From the NCBI GenBank assembly GCA_001931905.2, contig MSJI02000372.1, positions 1-27,555 of the forward strand: 27,555 nt of DNA, written 5' to 3'. Shown piece by piece: positions 9,165 to 20,091 of this stretch (the stretch's first letter is position 1; the number at the start of each line of letters is the position of its first letter). The DNA is from Cladosporium sp. IMV 00045 (Eukaryota; Ascomycota; Dothideomycetes; Cladosporiales; Cladosporiaceae). The notes below the pieces were generated by a model that made no database searches, was not told the DNA's origin, and saw only the letters and a list, made by a program, of their open reading frames with translations. A program made the translations under genes and the position numbers.

Positions 9165-11468
9165 CTAACTAATCGAATGTGATCCTCCTGCCGGCGGGTA
9201 TTGGAACTCCGGGAGACCTTGCTGGTTAAGTTGAGTCTCAAGGTATGCACGGAAGCCTTCATCGGAGGAACCAAACTCGTCTATTTTCGTTCCGAACAGA
9301 TCCAGGAAAGGATATGTCACCTCAGTCGGTACTTGTCCGTAGCCATTGGCAGTATTAAACAATCCCATAGGAGCTGTAGGCATATCCTGTGGCATGCTTG
9401 TCAAAGCAGGTTCAGGCGCTGTTGACTGCGCTTCAAATGCCTTTTGCTGTGCCTGACTGCTAGTACGTGTACTCGTAGTCTCCGAGGATACGCTCCCGAA
9501 ATCTAGGCTTCATATTAGCACCTTGCTATATTTGCACAATTAAGCTGAACTCGTCGCTCACCTCTTATCAGTCTTTCTTGGCATTCTCCAGCATTTGACC
9601 ACGCTCTGCCGATGATGGACAGACACTTGACGCAGAGATCTATTTTCTGCTGTACCTCGAGCTGGTCATTCTCGCCCTCAACCTCTCCACTGTGTTGCCA
9701 CAGGGTAGCGGCAGCTATGACGATAGGAAAAATGACGTCCGCAGGCAATCGTGAAAGGTCATCCACGTAAACTGAGATGATTGAGGTGATGTCTTTCGCA
9801 GCAGCCAGACACGCTCGGATTGGTACATGCTCGACTGGAAACTGCTTCGCAGGTGCCCAGTCGTATTCGTGCCAGTAGAAATGAAACGGTCGATGTACGA
9901 GGATCATGCCTGCGAATGCCCACTGTGATGTCGTTAGTGCTGTCTCTTGGCCAGTGAGTCTCGTTTTAAGGAAGCGGAAATAGTCCCCCTAATTACGGGA
10001 GCATCCTGTGTGCTTTAGTCTTAAGAGGATCAAAAGTGATACATACCATGGTGTTAATGATACCAGCTGGAGTAACATCAGGTCGAAAGCTGCCATTGAC
10101 CATGAGTGCCAGATTAGATCGATTCAAGACGTCGATATACTCTTTCAATCGATTCCAAAGAGCCATGCGAGTAATTTCTGCCGCAGCCAGATCTTTGCAA
10201 ATACGCTGCTTACTTGTAGCGGCGCATATCTCTCGAAGGATGTCCTCGAAGATTACCGCGATATCGATCGTCAAGGTGAAGCCTGACAATGTGTGCGATT
10301 TGATTCTGACGATCTCGCCGTCCTTCGGGCGTCGGAGTTGCAGCAGCTGATATTCATCCGATTCGGCTGTTGATGGGTAGGGCATCGTGGTATCTTCTGC
10401 TCGCAGACAGAAGGGTCTGCTCAGCGCACATGCAAGCACTTTGTCCAAGGTGTATACGTTCCAATATAGCCTTGAAGCGACTTCAGTATGGACATGATCC
10501 GCGGTGGATGATGGGGCTTCGTGCAGCCTCAGATCTATGGCCATGCCGGCGGCAACATTGCAAAGCATTGATGCGTTGGAGGCTTCTCCCATACCATGTT
10601 GCATGAGACTGAGAATCACTAATGTCTGACAGCTCTCGATGGAGGGGTGGATGAAGTTGAGCGGGTGGAAGACAGTTGCCGCTCGAGACCTCGGATCTTC
10701 CCTCTTCTGCAGGGCGAGCACAGCTGCCTCAAAGAAGTCCGCCGGAGATGGCGAGTTGTATTCCGTAATGTCAGGTGTCGAGGGGTCCGAAAGCTCAAGA
10801 CAAGCGGCGATTGCGTAGACCGCGTACAGGACCGCAGGTGCAAACGCGTCAGAGTGTAAGCTGCTATTGCTATAATCGTGCATCGGCATGTATAGAATGG
10901 GCCATATAGGATGTATCTTCGTAAAATAGGCGGCAAATAGCTTTGCTGAGACCTCTCCGCTCACAGCGATAAGGTCATCTTGCCGACTGTCTCGTCTGCT
11001 GCTGGCTGTGCCGGCTAGAGTGGAAGAGGATTCGTCGTCGTTGACGCTTAGTGAACGTGGTCCATTTGACCCTGCCTTTTGGGGGTCGTTTTCCTTTTCT
11101 TTGTGGATTTTCCCGGGCAGATGACGGGTTGGTAGTTGGCGTTCATGATTGCTGTTGAGAATGATAGAAGGCCTCCGCCTACGCGTGGCGTGGTCAGTAC
11201 GGGCGGCAGCTCATCCCATCACACGCGAAGAAGAGAGTCTCACGTCTTGTTTCGCTTGGAGACACCATAATGGCAGTGTCTTGAGTTGTTCAAACATTGA
11301 TTGCAAGTGGGAACCGTTCCATCACACTGGTTAGGGCTGGTCAGTACGCATGCTTGGGTGGTAGAACTTTGACGGGGTTGGGCTCGTGTGGCTCACTTTC
11401 GTCTTGCGCTGGCCACACGGAATGCAGGCCTGTGAAACGCGCTGTCTAGTTTTATTGTCGCGGGGCAT
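9165..11468 (-). CDS. Zn2Cys6 transcription factor with fungal middle homology region
   Basis: This is a nuclear regulator of the Gal4-type binuclear zinc cluster class. Exons in coding order are 11468-11397, 11326-11244, 11178-10047, 9922-9562 and 9502-9165, giving 661 aa. The zinc cluster is split by intron 1 and reads Cys15-x2-Cys18-x6-Cys25-x6-Cys32-x2-Cys35-x6-Cys42, a perfect C6 spacing, followed by a basic linker (SKRNKTRR). The fungal-specific transcription factor domain starts near residue 130 (LFAAYFTKIHPIWPILY) and continues past the helical block with QTLVILSLMQHG and the RLHE motif. The last exon is Gln/Ser/Pro-rich and probably holds the activation region. The acceptor of intron 4 must be the second AG (9504-9503); the earlier AG would read straight into a stop. 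It is divergent from an amine oxidase (360 bp apart) and adjacent to a permease, so these are likely targets. The ligand is unknown. Confidence 0.92.
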
Positions 11469-11828
11469 TATTATGTCACTGTAATGACATGCCGGAGATG
11501 CTCGTTTAATCGGTTACACAAAAGACCCCACGACGTAGTCGTGAAGCAGACGCCAGCGTCGTCATATCAGACATCCCCTCCGGCTATTGCTCTCTAAATC
11601 ATGTAGAAAATGAAGCTCACATCTGGTTCTTTGATGTGGATACTCAAGGGTCAAACTCTTACTGTCACTTTTGAGACGATCCTTGAGATAGCCGGCGCAT
11701 AGGCGCCATAGCCGTTGGCTCCACTTTAAATTGCCTCGTCTATGCATGAGCTCTCAGCATCTTTTTACACCTAGTCCGTCGTCTGTATGAGGAATTAACA
11801 ACATAATTGCCTCAAACACAATACCATC
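11469..11828. promoter_or_regulatory. Shared divergent promoter of the regulator and the amine oxidase
   Basis: This is 360 bp between two divergent starts. It shows two direct ATAGCCG copies (11688-11694 and 11708-11714, 20 bp apart) flanking a GGCGCC palindrome at 11702-11707. AGATAG at 11686-11691 fits the GATA-type nitrogen regulator consensus and lies about 140 bp before the oxidase start. CCGGAG-type sequences (11492-11497, and inverted at 11578-11583) and inverted GTGGGG (11526-11531) fit the loose SYGGRG consensus of carbon repressor CreA. These motifs are short and degenerate, so each could be chance. The arrangement suggests control by the neighbouring Zn2Cys6 protein plus nitrogen and carbon status. 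Confidence 0.4.
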
Positions 11829-14190
11829 ATGGCACTGGATCGTCTTCAAAGCACTGTCAGTCAGTTGACTTCCAAGATCGGGGGCCTCTCGACCCAGGCG
11901 CATCCTCTCGACCCGCTGTCAGAGAGTGAGATTGCCACTGCAGTGGACGTACTTCTCAAGAAGAAGAGCGACATAGTCTTCAACTCAGTCAGCCTTTTTG
12001 AACCCAAGAAAGCCGACCTCCAGAGATGGGTCAAGTCGCAAGATGTCGAGATTCCGAGGATTGCCGATGTTGTAGCCAGCAGCACCGGCAATAAGGTCTA
12101 CGACGTCCTAGTTGATGTCAAATCAAAGACCATTGTTCGCTGGGAAGAGCCCGAAGGCGTCTATCCTGGAATCACCATGGAAGACCTGAAAGCCGTTGAA
12201 GATATCATGAGAAAGGATCCCAAGGTCATCGAGCAGTGTGGCGTGCTGGGCATTCCTCCTGAAGACATGTACAAAGTCTACTGCGATCCTTGGACTATTG
12301 GGTAGGTCTCGTGAAAATTAGTCGCAATGCGCTCTATGGTCATTGAATGCGAACAAGAGCTAATTCTGAGGATAGCTACGACGAAAGATTCACCGATGGC
12401 TCGAGACTCCAGCAGGCTCTCATGTATTACAGGCCCAACGTTGATGACCTGCAATACACTTACCCTCTGGACTTCTGCCCGATCTACAACATCGAAACCC
12501 GCGAGATTGTCCACATCGACATCCCAGAGAAGCGCCGGCCTCTCAATACAGCGCCTGCTACCAACTTCGACGCCGAGTCCGTCCAGAAAGACATTGGTTT
12601 CAGAGATGACCTCAAGCCAATCCACGTCACACAGCCTGAAGGCGTTTCTTTCAAATTGGACGGTCGCACCATTGATTGGCAGAATTGGAACTTCCACATC
12701 GGATTCAATTACCGCGAGGGAATCGTTTTGTCAAATGTTACATTTAACGATCGAGGGAACGTCAGGCCTGTGAGTTGACGCTTCGCCACAACCTCGCCGG
12801 AAGCATAAATTACTGACAGCTTTCCAGGTGTTCTGGCGCATCTCTCTCGCGGAGATGGTCGTGCCTTATGGCAACCCTGATCACCCCCATCACCGCAAGC
12901 ATGCCTTCGATTTGGGCGAGTACGGTGCCGGGTACATGACCAACTCACTCGCTTTGGGTTGCGATTGCAAGGGTTCGATCGAGTACCTGGATGCTGCTTT
13001 TGTCACGAAGTAGGCAGTTTCACAGTATTGTCTTCGAGTTTGCATGAGACTAACATATTTCAAAAGGAACGGCGAGCCGTACACCATCAAGAATGCAATC
13101 TGCATCCACGAAGAAGACGACGGCATTCTCTTCAAGCACACCGATTTCCGTAAGCCAACCATCCATCACCACACATCCAACCCCAAAAACTAACCCACCT
13201 CCCAGGCGACGAATCCTCCACCACAACGCGAGCACGCAAACTAATCGTCAGCCAGATCTTCACAGCCGGCAACTACGAATACTGCATATACTGGATCCTG
13301 CACCAAGACGGCGTGATCCAGCTCGAGATCAAACTCACCGGCATCCTGTCGACCTACGCTCTCGCGCCGGGTGAGTCCGCAGCCCCCTACGGCACCGAAG
13401 TCTACCCCTCCGTCAACGCGCACCACCACCAGCACCTCTTCTGCCTGCGCCTCGATCCTTCTATCGATGGGAACGAAAACACCGTTTTCGAAGTCGACGC
13501 CGTGGCCAGCGACGCACCCGTCGGCAGTCGCGAGAACAGGTACGGGAATGCCTTCACGACTCGCAAGAACAAACTGCAGACCATGGAAAGCGGGATCAGC
13601 GACTACAACCCGCAGCGCACGTGGGACATCTCCAACACCAACAAGCTCAACGCGTACAGCAAGAACCCCGTCTCGTACAAGTTGGTTTCGAAGGAAGTGC
13701 CCGGTTTGATGCCGAAGGAGGGAAGTTTGGTCTGGGACCGGGCCGGGTTCGCCAGGCACGCTTTGCACGTCACAAAGTATGCGGATGAGGAGAAGTGGCC
13801 GGCCGGGAGACACGTGCCGCAGCATTCTGGGAGGCCGTCGCAGGGTAAGTCTCCTCACCACCAACATCACCATCATTGCACCCAAACGCATCATGCACCC
13901 TCAACCCCTCCCCGTGCTGACAAGAACACCCACCAGGCCTCCCCTCCTGGATCGCCGCCAACCCCTCCGCGAGCATCGAAAACGCGGACATTGTGGTGTG
14001 GCACACCTTCGGCGTCACGCATTTCCCGTCCCCGGAAGACTACCCCATCATGCCGGCGGAGCCTATGTCGGTGCTGCTGCGGCCGAGGAATTTCTTCACG
14101 CAGAACCCGTGTTTGGACGTGCCGCCGTCGTTTTCGAGCAACCCCAGTGGATTGAGGGATGGGAGGAAGGCGTGGAGGGGGAGGGGTTAG
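11829..14190 (+). CDS. Copper-containing primary amine oxidase (peroxisomal type)
   Basis: This enzyme oxidises primary amines to aldehydes, releasing ammonia and hydrogen peroxide, with copper and a self-made topaquinone (TPQ) cofactor. Exons are 11829-12301, 12376-12769, 12828-13009, 13067-13149, 13206-13844 and 13937-14190, giving 674 aa, the usual length for this family. The TPQ motif NYEY is intact, with Tyr401 as the precursor. The catalytic base is Asp317 in [13 protein letters not shown]. The copper ligands are His452 and His454 in HQH, and His619 in FGVTHFP. The N2, N3 and catalytic beta-sandwich domains are all represented. No secretion signal is visible. The C-terminus ends in GRG, not a clear PTS1, so peroxisomal location is uncertain. 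Its neighbours are a divergent Zn2Cys6 regulator and, beyond that, an APC permease, which together suggest nitrogen acquisition from amines. Confidence 0.95.
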
Positions 14191-14671
14191 ATGCTTGGGG
14201 GCGTGTGTGAGATGGTTGGGAGGGAGGTGGCAGTTGGTCGGATGGAGGGAGTGTGGATGGGGACGGGTTCTTGGTCTGCTGGAGGGGGGAAGATTGTGAT
14301 GGATGAAGAGGAATCGGGCTCGCTCTAGTTCTGAGGGTTCTCGTTGATCGTTCGCGCTCGCTACGAAACTGATAGTGTCGCAGAAAATGAGTATCAATTA
14401 CCCCCATGAGTAGCCACGGGTGAAGCAAGACTGTCGGAGCTGGTCGCGGTCACTGTCAGCCATTACAAGATGGATCACTGTACTTTGAGTCAGTGGCACT
14501 CCTTTTCCTATTCACACGCACAGTGTACATCGATGTAATCGACGCTCAACCAGAGGGGAGAAGATTCAAATCTTCCAATATCATTCAAACAATGTCATAG
14601 AAGCCGTCAAAATCATACAAAGAAGGCAAGGCAAAAGACAACACTACCCATCACGATTCATCCTCACCTGC
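14191..14671. other. Convergent 3' region
   Basis: This 481-bp stretch separates the stop codons of the amine oxidase and the lectin-like gene, which converge here. It is G-rich just after the oxidase and A/T-richer toward the other gene. It probably holds both 3' untranslated regions. No gene or RNA was recognised. Confidence 0.5.
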
Positions 14672-16622
14672 TCACGAGTCCGGAATATCAATATTGACCT
14701 TCGACCACTGCCCGCCCTCAATATCCCTCGTATACTCGGTCACATCATCTCCCTCGACCTGGTAGAACACCACCAAACTATCGCCACCGCTCTGATTGGG
14801 CAAGACGGAAACGCTGAAATGCGTCCCTGACAAACCGGCATCGCCACTCCCAGCGACCGTGAACATATCGTCTTCCACGAACGAAGTGTTCTCCGCCGCC
14901 CACGAGATATTGTACGCGTTCAGCTGGTTCGTCTCCGCCATCTGCGCGTAGAAATAGTTGGTGTAGCCGAGGCTGGTGGCGGGGTTAACGTTGGGGATGG
15001 AGATGCTCGAGTTAGTCCATTGATTGATGGGGTGGGAGGCGTTGGCCGTCGCGTTGACGTTGATGTCTTTCCAATAAAAGTTGACTGTGTTTTGCAGGTC
15101 GACGAACATCACGTAGCTCAGGCTGCCTCCGCCCCAGCTGTAGCAGCCTACGCCCGCGTGGCCGTTCAGGTCTGGCCATTCTTGCTGGTGCTGCCATGCC
15201 TCTTCGCCGTCGCGCCAGCCGTATTGTTGGAACGTCGTTGCGTTGGAGGCGTACCAAAGGTGCATTCCTTCGGTGGGTGTTAATTGTATCGTGTTCTTAG
15301 CTGATCGAGGGTAAAGATAAGGTCTTACCATATTCCTGCGATTCCACAGACGACCCGCTTGACGGCCTGAAAGTATGCTTGTAATCGACATCGCCGTACG
15401 CATTACCATACCAGCATGCTTGCATACCGACTTGATCGGAGTCAAATGCAGTAATGTTCATATCGTTGAGAGGACCATCAGACCAGATGCTGGTGGTATT
15501 GCTGTTCGATCGCTGTTTGAGCTGACCGTCGTCTCCGATATCTTAACGGCAGCGATCTCTCGTCAGCTTCACAATCCTCCTCGAATCACCATCGTTTTCC
15601 CGACCACTTACAGAAAATATGCCACTGCGACACCTCATTAAGCACATACGCCACAGCAGACAGAGGGGTGCCATTCTTCGCATTCGACGCCACAATCTCC
15701 GACTCCGACCCTCCAACCCAAGCTCCCCGATCAGTCAAGCGCTCGAATCGAATGTCGCCAGAGTGGTGCTGGAAATACATGACCAGCGACCCAAGCGGCG
15801 CATCGCTCAGATCAGACGCGAAAGACTGCGAGGCCAGCGCTATTCCTGAGCCATTGAAAGCGCCATCGGTGGTGTAGTAAGCAGGATGAATCGCGCCCCC
15901 GATCGCGTACGGATCGCTCGTGCCCGTGGGGGATGCGCTTGATGTTGTCGGTGTGGTCGTTGAAGACTCGCCCGCCGACGAGGCCGTGCTGTAGTCGGAA
16001 TTAGCATATGAAAAGAAACCCAAAAACCACGACCCGTCGAAACCACAACGCAAGAAATCCATACCCTTCATCCCTCGGCCCCAACCCAACACCAAGCCCC
16101 ACCCCCAACCCTACAGCCAGCACGACCAACAAGACCAAAAGCCCATAAAACCACTTCGACTTCATCCCGCAGATTCGTCTGCCGTCCGCCCCAGCGCGAG
16201 AGTCCTCCTGCCCTGCCCGCGAATTGAATCCTGGCTGCAGATGAGGGTAGGCGACTTCCTTGTCGCCCTCGGCGGCCAAAACTGACTCGGGTAGTGGAGA
16301 GGACAGCTCGGGCGACATGGGCCGCTCTTTGTTCGAGAGCCGGTGTTGCATGGACGGTGCGTTTCCCGAGGCGGGAGACCAGGCGTGCGTGTCCACGCCG
16401 TAGTGCGGTGGTTGCGTGTAGGGGGGTGAGGAGCTGCTGTGGTTGTTGGTGCAGTCAGTTTCATGTTGTCGTTATGCTGTTTTGGCCCGGCTTTGTGATG
16501 AAGATAGATGGATTGATCGTGCGTTTGTCGAGGCTTTGAAGATAGGCAGGGAATCGCTCTGCGACTACTTACAAATCTTCCGTGAACCTGGGACTGCCGT
16601 CCCCATATCTAGGGCTGTCCAT
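14672..16622 (-). CDS. Type II membrane protein with fucose-specific-lectin-like ectodomain
   Basis: Exons in coding order are 16622-16573, 16436-16065, 15988-15612, 15541-15329 and 15267-14672, giving 535 aa. Residues 1-110 form a polar, Pro/Ser-rich N-terminal tail with no signal peptide. Residues about 112-136 are one hydrophobic helix (FYGLLVLLVVLAVGLGVGLG), preceded by basic residues, so the C-terminal part should face outside. A short Ser/Thr-rich stalk (about 139-160) leads to about 370 residues. These have repeated blade-like segments ending in aromatic strands (MYFQHHSGDIRFERL, QWHIFYIGDDGQLKQRS, GMHLWYASNATTFQQYGW, LVVFYQVEGDDVTEY). That pattern resembles the six-bladed fungal fucose-specific lectin propeller (AAL type). 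Many N-x-S/T sites fit an extracellular domain. Sugar binding is inferred; specificity is unknown. It could be a degenerate propeller with another role at the cell surface. Confidence 0.75.
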
Positions 16623-18737
16623 GGCGATGCTGATATTGAGATTCTTGATATCCCCGACGGCTGAGAGCCAGCTTCCTCCTATTTCGAAGCGATGATCTTA
16701 TTCCTCAATCAGGCTGATAGGCAAGAAGGCCAATCAATACCTTAGGTAGTCTGACCCCTCACTCGCAGGGTTGCACAATTGCGTAGATGTTCTCAAACGT
16801 AAATTTTCGCCAACAGTCGAATCAAACTCTCGGCAAGAATAATAAGAAGATGCGAAACACAGCTTCTCGCGATCAGTCAGTCAGTCTTAGACGAAAGGCA
16901 GCGCAGCGCAGTTTCAAAGCGCGAGAGTAAGGAAGAGGAACCGCAAGGCCTGATGACAAGAACATGAACATAAGCATCACCGCTTCTCTTCAAGCCATGC
17001 ATGAACAAAAGATACTGTACTCAAGCGAGTATAGCCTTTGCCTTTCCCTTTCTGCCCCTGCCCGTCCCGGATCGACTACCTTCTCTCCTCTCCCCTCCAC
17101 ACTACTGACCATTGTATCGTTCTCTACCCGGCAACGTACCAGCGAGCAGCGAAATCCTTCAAAATCCAACAACGTGCGCGCCCGTCAGCTCAGGCCAGGT
17201 CATGTCATGTCAGCGCCCGTCATGAGCAGCAGCAGCCTTGTGGGAGTGACAGATAGCTACGAACCAGTTTGTCGGGCGAGCCGGTGGGGGAGGGAGATGT
17301 TCGAGAAGGAAGGCGACTTGGTGGTGGAACATCTTCAGCTCTGTGTTGGCGGCTGGGTTGGGGTGGGCGAATGAGAGTGTGTATGTGGGCTGACAGGCAT
17401 GGGGAGGAGATGGGTTGACATTGTTGCATTGCAGGTAGGTACCTTGTTTTGCTGCGAGGCTGCTGTCGGAAGTGCTTCAGCTCGCCGCTGAGGATGGAAG
17501 AGGGTTTTGTCTTTTTCGAGAAGGTTCGGTGTTGTTGTGTTGGGTTCCTGGGATCTGGTGACAACAGCGTGCCACGTTTCTAATTATCGCAGACTTCAGA
17601 GAGTATACTCAAACCTACCTCCATACAACCAACGTAGTACTTGACATTCGTCTGACACAGCCAGCAGCAAGACAACTCTCATCTTCAGCTGGACTCTACC
17701 AACCACTGTATCGACGCACCATGTCCCTCACGCACGTCGATTCCATCAACTAGCCGCGGCGAAAAGGATAAGTGCACGGCGTGAAGTATCCTGCCTTAGT
17801 ATACCTACTCATGCACAAGAACACAATAAATGCGCTGTGTCAGCCCACATGCAGGTTGCCATGCAGGCTGACAATTGACACTTGCTGCCTCTCTCCGATG
17901 ATGACGGGCCAGCCGGCCGGCCGGAACCTTGCGGCCTGTTCCTTTTCCCAAATGGTTTCTCTCGTTTGATGCCGTGCATGGGTACTTTTATCTCTCTCGC
18001 TTTGTGATCGCCGAGGCAAGAAAGAAATTCCTGCTATATCAGGTAGGTGAGCAGGTATCCGTTTGATGCCATGCGATCCGTTCAGCTCAGCCCATTCTAG
18101 CTTACCTTATGAAAGAAGCTTAGGTCTGCTCTCAGTACCATAAGGTACCCTTACCGAGAACCCTCGCTTGGGGCTGAGAAATGCAAAGATGCGCCACAGC
18201 CTGAGAATCAGGCTGCTAGGCATATCGTAGATTCCCACCTATGGGCGCGAAATCAATAAAAGCCAGAAGTACATGTAGTACGGCCGAAGCGAACCTATCG
18301 CCTTAATCCAAGCTTAGCGACATCCGAGGCAGATACCAGTACTGAGATTGCATGCATGCATGTATATTGGCATGCGCGCCTGCAATGCATGTCAAAGCAG
18401 CACGTGCGCATTTGCAGAGGGAGGTACCCATGTAAGGTGGTACAAGAAGGGCCCCGTGTAGTACGAACCGTATGTCGAAATGCATGTGAATTATGATATT
18501 TTTTTTTTTTTGTTTGGTTGTGGTTGTACATGACGTATTATTATCAGTTCTAGGACTTGTTCTTTTTTCTTTTCTTTCTCTTCTTTTTCTCGTATTATTA
18601 CCTGCTGCGTTGGCTAGGTATAAAAATTTCCCAAAGATCCCATATTCCCTTTGCCGTCCCTTTGTCCGGGGAGCCTGATTAAAACACCGCTTTTTCAAAG
18701 CAAAACACAAAAACGAGCACGCGCGAGCCTTTCAAAC
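16623..18737. other. Long gap without a recognised gene; promoter of the lectin-like gene
   Basis: This 2.1-kb stretch includes the promoter of the lectin-like gene on its left and the 3' flank of the PAP2 gene on its right. It contains short repeats: CAGTCAGTCAGTC near 16875, an AGGTACCT palindrome at 17437-17444, GCCGGCCGGCCGG near 17915, TGCATGCATGCATG near 18349-18362 and a run of 13 T at 18499-18511. Open frames are short, have no domains and overlap on both strands. No tRNA, rRNA or transposase remnant was recognised. Confidence 0.5.
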
Positions 18738-20091
18738 TCAAACGATCGAAGGCGCTCTGCCCCGACCCTCGGCGCGCGCGTCCATGCGCCTGTGCAGACC
18801 GGTTGTGGGGATAGGCTTCTCGACTCTCAGGACGAGCTGGAGCAGGAGTTCGAAAGGCTGCAGGACGAGCCAGATTTTGTTGCAGAAAAACGACAGCGTG
18901 ACGGAGATGGTGGCGACGGCGGCGTCAAGCCAGAAGTGGTTGGCGGTCGCGACGATGATGAGCAGGACGAGCAGCGGGTAGGCGAAAGCGGCGATGGCGT
19001 AGAACGCGCCGGTGAGCGCGCCCAAGCGCGATTGCCGGCGGGCTTTGCCCAGGAGGGCGGAGAGGATGCCGGAGTGGAAGAGGAAGGTGCAGCCGATGGT
19101 GAAGGCGTAGGTGAAGTGGAGAGAGGGCATGGCGGCGAGCTGGTTGACGTTGCTGGATTTCACCCACACGCTCTCCGCGTTCTCTTGTCGGACGGTGTCC
19201 TGGAAGCCGTAGGATTCGGGGAGAAGACGGGGCGGCATGCAGGGGTAGAAGGCGAAGACGAAGAAGGCGGCGAAGTTGCCGAGGGTCATGGTGCGGCGAA
19301 CGGTTGCGAAAGAGCTGTGGTTTGGCGCGACGAAGTAGTACCACGAGAGGAAGCTGGGATGGAAGGTTAGTGGGAGATTCGAGTTTGATGTTCGCTATTT
19401 CTTCGACTTACGCAACAGTTCCCGGAATGTGGACGAGGGAATACAGCTGGTTGAACATGGTAAGAATGCTCTGGTGGTTCTCGAGGAAGTACTTCTGGAC
19501 GCCAACTTCGGTGAAGGGGAACAGGAAGCGGAAGACCGAATCGTGCTCGAACCAGAGAATGTCAAGAGCGTGCTTCTGTGCGAGTTCCGTCACCTCGTGG
19601 GCACCCTGGAGCTGATATGCGTGCGAGGCGATCTTCTTGGTGAAGGTGTAGACGACGTAGTTCAGCGACCAGTAGAACATCTCGATCAGGAAGGGGAACT
19701 TTTGCAGAATCCTGCTGTGCAAGTGTCCGGCGAATTTGGAAGTGTCCAGGGGGATGCCCCAGAGGGTTTGCCTCTGGCCGTAGCCGTCCTTCTCATCCTC
19801 GAGGTACTCGCTCATGCCCTCGCTGTCGCTGTCGCGGTCGGATTCTGACAAGAGACTGTCGGCAGATTGTGATCGCTCGTAGGGGATTCGTCGCTGTTTT
19901 GGGGTGATGGTGAAGTCGCGATGGCGGTTGATGTAGAGGGAGCCAAGCATGATGCTGACAACGATCTGAAAAGATGGTCAGCGGATTGGTTTCTGGCATC
20001 GTCAAGAGAGACCAGATCTTACCAGAGGTTCATACCACTCGCGGGCTTGCGATTGAGCCTTGCCCAATGAAGGGGCATCGGTCGAAGCCAT
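18738..20091 (-). CDS. PAP2-superfamily integral membrane protein (Aur1/Ipc-like phosphotransferase family)
   Basis: Exons in coding order are 20091-20023, 19965-19412 and 19353-18738, with introns of 57 and 58 nt, giving 412 aa. The first hydrophobic segment (IVVSIMLGSLYI, near 24-36) is followed by a soluble Ser/Asp/Glu-rich loop, then several membrane segments. The PAP2_3-type signatures are present: CMPPRLLP, MPSLHF (active-site region, His287) and NHFWLDA (His347 and Asp351). In this superfamily these histidines carry out phosphoryl transfer on lipid phosphates. Members include inositol phosphoceramide synthase Aur1 and many uncharacterised fungal membrane proteins. This one is more likely of the uncharacterised group, since Aur1 is highly conserved and I do not recognise its flanking sequence. 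The substrate is unknown. The C-terminal tail is short and basic. Confidence 0.85.

Noticed and set aside
13241..13894. 217-codon open frame antisense to the amine oxidase
   Set aside because: It is a shadow of exon 5 of the oxidase; the sense frame holds the TPQ and copper-binding residues.
16964..17374. 136-codon open frame on the plus strand
   Set aside because: It has no domain and Ser/Thr-rich random-looking sequence, overlaps open frames on the other strand, and lies in a promoter-like gap.
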